Shown here piece after piece: positions 57,986 through 64,000 of a stretch of 64,000 nt of DNA. The notes under the pieces are model-generated. The model did not search any database and had not been told where the DNA came from. It saw nothing but the letters and a program-made list of their open reading frames with translations. Each line of letters opens with the position of its first letter. The stretch's first letter is position 1. A program made the translations under genes and the position numbers. This DNA comes from Vigna angularis (taxonomy: Eukaryota; Streptophyta; Magnoliopsida; Fabales; Fabaceae), in NCBI RefSeq assembly GCF_016808095.1, contig NC_068970.1:39343630-39407629 (forward strand). The letters run 5' to 3'.

Positions 57986-58393
57986 CTGGAAGCACAGTTT
58001 TGTGTAGCTGTTATCAGAAGGACAGACGTGTTGGTAATGCTGGAGAAAAAGCTAAAATTCTAAGGTAGAACTTGACTAGGGCAATTGGAGCCCATTAAAA
58101 ACATATGTTAAAGAAGAGACTTTTAGGAGCAGTGGCCATGGCGGTTGGCCGCCAGCAGACAGCGGAAGCGGATCAGACAAGCTTTGATACCATGTGGAAA
58201 ATAAGACTAATTTATAATTCTCAATCATAAAAAATACATTCTCATATTCTCTATTTGTAATAATCTAATTCTCCTAAAAAGGGAAATAGGAAAACTAGAA
58301 AATCTAGAAAAATAAAATAAAATAAAAGATTATGTATCTATTTCCTCTAATTAGGATGATTCTAAAGATATTATCTCAAATTACAACAAAAGC

Positions 58394-58583
58394 TTTTTGT
58401 GGTTCTGTGGGCGTTGATGGTAATGTTAACCGATTATCCCATATACATATTTTGAGTATCCTTTCTAGCATCCATAATTAGATTATGCTTTGACATTATC
58501 TAAGATTAAACGGTTATGCTCATGCATAATCTATTATGATTATGGCTTAATTGGTCAAACAGTATAATTGATTTTTTTATTTT

Positions 58584-58629
<46 letters not shown>

Positions 58630-59400
58630 CAATTTTACTCTTATTAAAAGCAATATATTTCTTATTTAAAATAATTACATAAATAGTACCCAATCGAAAA
58701 TGATAATTTTAAATAGACATTTATTTTTCTTTTTCCAACCAAACAACCTATCAATTATATTTCGCTTAAATATACTATTATTCCTCCAACATGGAAAGAG
58801 CCTCTTTAAATATTTAAATATATAAATAAATTACAGTCTCGTATTATTTCTTTTGGTCCTCTAATTAAATCTTTTTCTATTTTTAGTATTTCAGTCTAGC
58901 GAAATACTATTTTTAGTACCTGACAGTAGTAACATTTACGATGTAACAAACATTGGTTTCAATATTTGTCACGTTAATTTAAATTGTGACAATTTTTTCT
59001 TTTTTGAAAGTTTATCAAATGTTTAAATAAGTTTAGTTCTCCAAATTGAGACATTGATTCTTTTGCTCATCCAAATAAAGTTTTTCATTTCTTAGTCTTT
59101 TGATTTTGCAAAATACATTTAGTCTTAGGTCAAATGACATTAGTAATGTTCTCTTTATGAGAACACTATTAGAATTTTCGGTTAAAATATGCAAACATTT
59201 CGCAACACCAACCTTTTTCACTTCACCCTTGCATTCTAAAATCTCAGGTAAAGGTGCAATAACCTCAACCCCGATAAAACCCCATTGTGCTAGCTCACGA
59301 CACTCTATTATACCCTTCATTGTCAAGATGTCATCAGAAGTTGAAGTGGTGCCGCTGATGACAAGTGTAAAATGGAGGTCCTTTAGAGGGTACTTTGAAT
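58394..59400. other. AT-rich spacer with a TA microsatellite
   Basis: (AT)n at 58587-58626. A 125-codon minus-strand frame at 59033-59410 (containing RELAQWGFIGVEVIAPLPEI) is not recognised and may be chance or a decayed fragment. Confidence 0.4.
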
Positions 59401-60149
59401 GAGTTGTCACTTCTTGACGAAGACCTCCATGGCGAAGTCAAGAGACCAGCAACCAAGGCTATGGCCAAAAGGATTCAAGAAGACTGGGCTTCTTCAGACC
59501 TTAGTAAGCCCAGGCTACTCTCATTATGGGTGATCCCAAGTGTATAATAAAATGTATAGAATAGGTATAAGAAAACTTGTAACCTGGCCAAGTAGACTAG
59601 GGTTTTTGGGGCTTGTAGTATTGGAATGTAGAGTAAGGTTTGTAAATAGTTACAAGAGACTTGATATCGTCTAAATTGGGCTCGTCCAAGTCCAATACAT
59701 GGAGCTTGCCTCGCATTTGACATATGGTATGTGCTAAAACATGCAAAGCATGACCCCGTGAGCTAGATCCATGGGAGACGCCAAATCTAAAGGGAGCACA
59801 TGGGAAATTCAATTTGAATTTTTGAATCCCCCTCTCGTTTTGAAATTTCAGCCAAGACTCCTATAATATAGGAGCACACACCTCCTGTAAAGTCACCACT
59901 TGCGAATGAGTAGAGTTATTATGCTAAAACTGCATCTCCCTAGTTCTTGATTCACTTTAGGAATTCCTTCCTAATTTTGGCTACTCAGAAGGCATCATCT
60001 TCCTTTTGAGTTCCTTTTGAGTTTGATATGATTCTTCTCCCTCCCGATACAAGATCGCTGAAACACTCACTTTTACTTTCGTATCAAGCTTGTATAGTGC
60101 GAATTGTTCTCGGAATCGCATGAACCACGATTCTAGTTTGAGTCATACA
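59401..60149 (+). other. Possible gypsy pol end and LTR remnant
   Basis: The plus strand near 59430-59500 reads EVKRPATKAMAKRIQEDWAS, reminiscent of the tail of some gypsy polyproteins. The following 600 bp are non-coding and could be LTR. No paired LTR or target duplication was found. Confidence 0.3.
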
Positions 60150-60873
60150 TTTCACCCTGTATCACTACGTTTCAGCCCAAAATTTTGAACAATTGATCTA
60201 AATTTTCCAAACCAAGTATGTGGAGATTGCTTTAAGTCATAAAGAGAGTGACACATCTTACAAACCAAGTCAAACTTCCCCCTGAGCAATAAATTCCTCC
60301 ATGTAGACCTCTTCAAGATCTCCATGGAGAAAAGCATTTTTAATATCCAGTTGATGAAGTGGCTCATGATAGTTTCCATGCAAAGAAAAGACCACAATAG
60401 TCATTTTGGCCATGGGAGAAAATGTATCACTATAGTCAAGGCCATAGATTTGTGTTTCCTTTGGCAACTAAGAATCGATCAACTTCATCATCAGGGGCAA
60501 CTTTAATAGCATAAACTAATCAACATCCAACTATCTTTTTCACCGATGGAAGGGGAACCAACTCCCATGTGTTATTCTAGTCAAGAGCTTGGATTTCTGC
60601 AATCATGACTTGTCCCCATCCAGGATAATCAACAATAGGAAGAAGACAATTTGTGATAGCTAAGAAAATTATAAATTGGATCCAGATTACGAGTAGAATG
60701 AATACCTTTTCAGATAGCAATGGGTCAAGCCAAATCTTCGTTATTAGGAGCCATGGTATTGAGTGATGATTCAGAAGAATATGAAGAAGAGGATTCACCT
60801 TGGAGCATGGGACTACTCACTCGTCTTGGCAATGGAACCAAAGATGGTTCAAGAGGAGTTTGAATAAGGCTAG
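60150..60873 (-). pseudogene. Copia reverse transcriptase, N-terminal half
   Basis: Minus-strand frames give [54 protein letters not shown] and CHSLYDLKQSPHTWFGKF, the standard Ty1/copia RT start through the first catalytic Asp region. Frameshifts split it. It ends at GLKRSDTG before the YVDD-type catalytic box, where the sequence changes. Confidence 0.88.
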
Positions 60874-61100
60874 TGTTAGAATTATGAGTTGTGTATGAGT
60901 TGTATGTGAGTTGTGTATGAGTTGTATGTGAGTTGTGTATGAGTTGTGTGTGAGTGGGTATGAGTTGTATATGAGTGTGTTCCAACTAATCTTAGCTGGT
61001 TAGAAGTGTAGTCAGCATCTTTTTCTCCTATAAATGTAATTCCAATTGAAGAGGTGCATCAAGCCCTCTAGAAATATATTCTCTGTTTTTAGTTTCAAGT
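60874..61100. mobile_element. Copia-type solo LTR (227 bp)
   Basis: Starts TGTTAGAATTATGAG, with exact duplications GCTAG at 60869-60873 and 61101-61105. A GAGTTGTGTATGAGTTGTAT tandem motif fills 60888-60975 and a CTATAAATGTA box lies at about 61029. It is related to the copy at 62578. It interrupts the copia integrase-RT linker. Confidence 0.85.
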
Positions 61101-61105
61101 GCTAG

Positions 61106-61669
61106 GATTGTCAAGAGAATAAGGAATACCATACTAAGGTATTGGGAGGACATGTTTGAAAGAAACATCTTGGACAGACGAAGAGAAGAAAGGAGTATGT
61201 TCAAAGAAGGTGACATTAGCAGACATGTAATACTTCTTGGTTTCAAGAGAATAACAACAAGACCCCTTTTTAGTAGAGAATATCCTAAGAAGACAGATTT
61301 AATAGCAAAAGCAGAGAGTTTATCCAATCCTGGAGATAAATCATGAACAAAACATACACAACTAAACACATGGAGGAACATGAAAGAGATTATCATTTTG
61401 ATAAATAATGGAATAAGGAACCTTATTGTTGAGAGAAGAGGATAACATTCTATTAATAAGAAAACAAGTTGTTACGATAGCATCTTCCCGAGTGATGGAC
61501 TAGTAATTGGCACCAAGCAATAAAGTACGAACCGTCTCAACCAAGTGCCTATTTTTTCTCAATACAATACCATTTTGTTGAGGAGTGTGAGGAAAAGTAC
61601 ATTGATGTAAACCGCCAAGTGAACTTAAAATTCTAGAAAAATTAGAGAATTACTCTTTGGCATTGTCAC
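61106..61669 (-). pseudogene. Copia integrase C-terminal part
   Basis: The minus strand reads GGLHQCTFPHTPQQNGIVLR, KNRHLVETVRTLLLGANY, AIVTTCFLINRMLSSSLNNK and FSCVCFVHDLSPGLDKLSA, the catalytic Glu-helix region and following part of a Ty1/copia integrase, with several stops (for example after GANY). It continues from the segment upstream of the hAT MITE. Confidence 0.85.
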
Positions 61670-62101
61670 CAAGGTTATCAAATTTGAGATTTCACGTAAA
61701 CTCGTGAAAGTCGAATAAACTCGACTCGTAAACTCATCTCGTAAACTTATAAGAGTTTACTTCAGATGAAAAAAAATTATATAAATAATATCTTAATTCA
61801 AATAAGTCTACAAAATTATATAACTTTAAATAAATAAAATCTATAGTTATATTGTTCATAAAATAAATATTATATAACATAAATACTTGAATTATTATCA
61901 TTAATTTTGATGCATTTCATTAAATATATAACTTTCAAGCTCGCAGAATCGCTCCAAACTTGCGATTCTACACGGTCCTACCGATTTCATAGTCGATTCT
62001 ACCGAGTTTATGCAGAAAACGAATTTACTTCCGAGTTAACTCGGAAGCCATGTTTGGGAACATAAACTCGTATGAGTTAACTCGAGAGTTTGATAAGCAT
62101 G
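61670..62101. mobile_element. hAT-type MITE
   Basis: 432 bp with exact 8-bp duplications ATTGTCAC (61662-61669 and 62102-62109). The ends are CAAGGTTATCAAATTTGAG and, in reverse, CATGCTTATCAAACTCTCGAG. Repeated GTAAACTCG motifs fill the subterminal regions. No coding capacity. It is inserted in the copia integrase frame (LRSD/NAKE region). The large element at 47237-54604 shares its ends. Confidence 0.93.
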
Positions 62102-62577
62102 ATTGTCACTACGTAAATTTTTAATTATTGGTCTAAATTGATTTTTTATTTCATTCAAAAAAGAAGTAAAGATAGGCAACCGTCCAAAGCGATCCATGTG
62201 CACCTAGAATATTCATCAATGAAAGTAACAAAATACCTAAAGCCAAAAGATGAGACACGACTTGGTCGCTAAATTTCAGAATGAATAATAGAAAAAACCG
62301 AATTACACCTTGATTCAATCTTTTTGGAAAAGAAGATCTAACATGTTTACCTAACTAGCATGACTACCATTTTAATGTCAGAAGACTATTAAGTTCATTG
62401 ACGATTTTTTTTTTTAAATTTTGACAACTGTGGATGTCCCATACGATCATGTGAAACATTAACAGATGGAGAAGCAAAACAAGACACATGTGGACTAGTT
62501 CCATAATAGTACAGACCTCTAGATTCCAATCCTCAGTCGCCTTGTATGACGTTCATGTATAACAACGGAATTGGAAT
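62102..62577 (-). pseudogene. Copia GAG-pre-integrase and integrase N-terminal part
   Basis: The minus strand reads NSVVIHERHTRRL, HVSCFASPSVNVSHDRMGHP (the H-x-GHP zinc motif), LGKHVRSSFPKR and FFNEIKN..., with stops and shifts, the usual order of copia integrase segments. It joins the protease across a solo LTR with duplication GGAAT/AGAAT (FDSNSVV restored). Confidence 0.8.
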
Positions 62578-62785
62578 TGTTAGAATGATTAGATGTGTTG
62601 TAAAGTTAACGTGTGTGAGTTGTGTATTAGCTGTGTGTGAGTTGTGTATTAGGTGGATGAGTGGTGTGTGAGGTGTGTCCCATTGTTATAATCCTATAAA
62701 TATAGGATGAAGGAGAAGGGTGTATCAAGCCAATTCATTCAATCTAATATCAGATCTATTTCTCTTCTCTTCTTAATTCTCAACC
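62578..62785. mobile_element. Copia-type solo LTR (208 bp)
   Basis: Starts TGTTAGAATGATTAG, with repeats of GTGTGTGAGTTGTGTATTAG and a CCTATAAATATAGGATG TATA region. The duplications are GGAAT (62573-62577) and AGAAT (62786-62790), one mismatch. Same family as 60874-61100. Confidence 0.83.
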
Positions 62786-63180
62786 AGAATCAAAGGAGCA
62801 AAAAGGACTGATTTTTTATTTAAGGAAGGAAAAAGTGAAACTTGACCAATTCCTTGGGAGGAGATTTTAGAGCCATTGCCTAAGGTTATGAAATCTGGAT
62901 ATTTTGGAAATGAAAGGGATGAGAACAAGGAGGTATTATTACTAGCAATGTGGTCAAAAGCACATGACTCAAGTATCCATACACTTTGACCTTCCATGGA
63001 TTATGAGATGGAAGTTGTTGAGAAACCGTGATTTATATAATTGTGCCAAACTATTAGATTTCAATCTCAAATATTCTTGGTACTCTTCATTAGAGAAATT
63101 TGGTTTAACCATTTCAACATTAGAGACAATGATAGTCTTGTCAAGAAAACCATGCAAAGGGAAAGAGATAACATGATGGC
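62786..63180 (-). pseudogene. Copia protease and end of gag
   Basis: The minus strand reads FSNEEYQEYLRLKSNSLAQL (gag/linker tail) and SVWILESCAFDHIASN, where the protease active site normally reads D-S-G-A; here it is E-S-C-A, so the enzyme is dead. Then FITLGNGSKISSQGIGQVSL follows. The upstream gag and 5' LTR are not recognised. Confidence 0.82.
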
Positions 63181-64000
63181 AAACGCCCTAGCCATGGCCA
63201 GTATATACAAGAAGAGTGGACCTAGTCTCTGTTGAGTGGGCCCAAGCTCTTATCTTTTGGGCCAACTTTATTTATAAATATTAGAATAGATATTTTGGGC
63301 CTTGTTTAATGGGTCAAGTAGTATATGATTTTATTTGGGCCTTGTATAGTTTGGGCCTAAAAGGAGATGGGCCTTGATTTGGGTCTTGAAAAGAGGCGCC
63401 TAAATTAAGGCTTTTCTACCGTAGGATGTGCTAGCATGGAGAGCAGGCTAGGATTAAAGCTCTCCATTTTCATCCCCATGTGTGGAAAGTTGGACTTGCT
63501 TGGCCAATCACAAAAGAAGCATGCTCTCTTTTGGCTCCATTTTTCTAGAGTTTGAATTCAACTTTGGCTCTCCTTTTGGAGACCACTCTAGGGTTAGCTT
63601 GGCCTATCAAAAAAGGCCTCTACCATTGTAACTTTCAGCTTGAATATGAGTATTGAATTGCTTCCAAAATTGTCGCACATACACTAGTTTGAGCTCACTT
63701 TAGAGTAGTCTTTCCCTAGTCTACTCTAGCTTCCTTCCCTAGGAGTTGGTCTCACCTCTCTTTAGGAAACCTCACCATAGCCGAACCAAACTCTTCATAT
63801 CTTCATCCTTCTCAATATTTCCGCTTCCACCACACCATGCCTCGACCATCTCTCATCGTGGATGCAAGCTTGCTTGGAGGAAGGCCATCACAGCATGTCC
63901 AAACATTTCTATTGGCAAAAAAGAACAAAACAACTAAGGTAGATGAGAAACCTAGGGTGACCTTGAACTAAGATAACTTTTGCCCCACCTAAATGAAGTT
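63181..64000. other. Unresolved sequence, possible LTR remnant
   Basis: Non-coding, with repeated GGGCC/TTGGGCC motifs around 63236-63380 as seen in plant LTR leaders. No partner repeat is in the window. It resembles 59401-60149 only loosely. Confidence 0.35.

Larger units (their letters stand above)
56227..58388 (-). mobile_element. Short-LTR non-autonomous retrotransposon (TRIM-like)
   Basis: 2162 bp with exact duplication AAAGC (56222-56226 and 58389-58393). Near-identical 196-bp LTRs (56227-56422 and 58193-58388) run TGTGGAAAATAAGAC ... ATTACAACA. A PBS TGGTATCAAAGC (58192 back to 58181) and a PPT TGAAGGGGAA (56432-56423) show minus orientation. No gag or pol is encoded. The interior has two tandem arrays and a GC-rich block. 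LTR size and lack of coding fit a TRIM-like element, longer than usual. Confidence 0.93.

Overview
This is plant nuclear DNA, almost certainly from a legume of the Vigna/Phaseolus type. The evidence is a chalcone synthase of legume character, a plant nuclear tRNA-Leu(CAA), very AT-rich spacers and a dense nest of LTR retrotransposons and small DNA transposons. Only two features look like intact host genes: tRNA-Leu(CAA) at 59-142 (minus) and a complete chalcone synthase gene at 6949-8118 (plus) with a recognisable promoter. A single exon ending a TBC/Rab-GAP-like protein (55436-55597, minus) is probably a gene fragment.

Layout. 1-8.8 kb is the gene-bearing end: the tRNA, a MITE set inside a TA microsatellite, a Pack-MULE (3746-5192, 9-bp target duplication) carrying a piece of an AZG-type purine permease gene, then CHS. 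8.8-19.3 kb is an old Tat-lineage Ty3/gypsy element read on the minus strand (3' LTR, PPT, integrase C-terminus). It has a decayed accessory gene on the opposite strand (10592-12737), is pierced by a CACTA element, and is interrupted by retroelement E1. 19.3-38.7 kb is an old Athila-like Ty3/gypsy element on the minus strand. Its protease, RT, RNase H and integrase are separated by four insertions: a solo LTR, E3, E2 and a second solo LTR within its own LTR. 38.7-47.2 kb holds a second decayed antisense-type accessory gene and a plus-strand gypsy pol relic split by a 1.1-kb solo LTR and a 3.4-kb solo LTR. 47.2-54.6 kb is a large hAT-like element, itself invaded by a gag-protease-only gypsy element. 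55-60 kb holds the TBC exon and a 2.2-kb short-LTR element without protein domains. 60-63.2 kb is a decayed copia pol carrying two solo LTRs and a hAT MITE. The last 0.8 kb is unresolved.

The most distinctive system is a family of three non-autonomous LTR retrotransposons, E1 (12740-19007, plus), E2 (29584-35640, plus) and E3 (23307-29200, minus). Each has a non-coding leader of more than 3 kb. A single gag-like ORF, with no zinc knuckle but a long Lys/Arg/Glu-rich helix, sits just upstream of the polypurine tract. None has a protease, RT or integrase. The PPT and first LTR bases are shared although the E3 LTR differs from the E1/E2 LTR, so these elements are probably mobilised in trans by an autonomous partner outside this window.

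Most insertion boundaries were fixed by finding exact target-site duplications, or by rejoining the reading frame of the interrupted host element. Identities, ages and superfamily names rest on motif recognition by eye, not on database searches.
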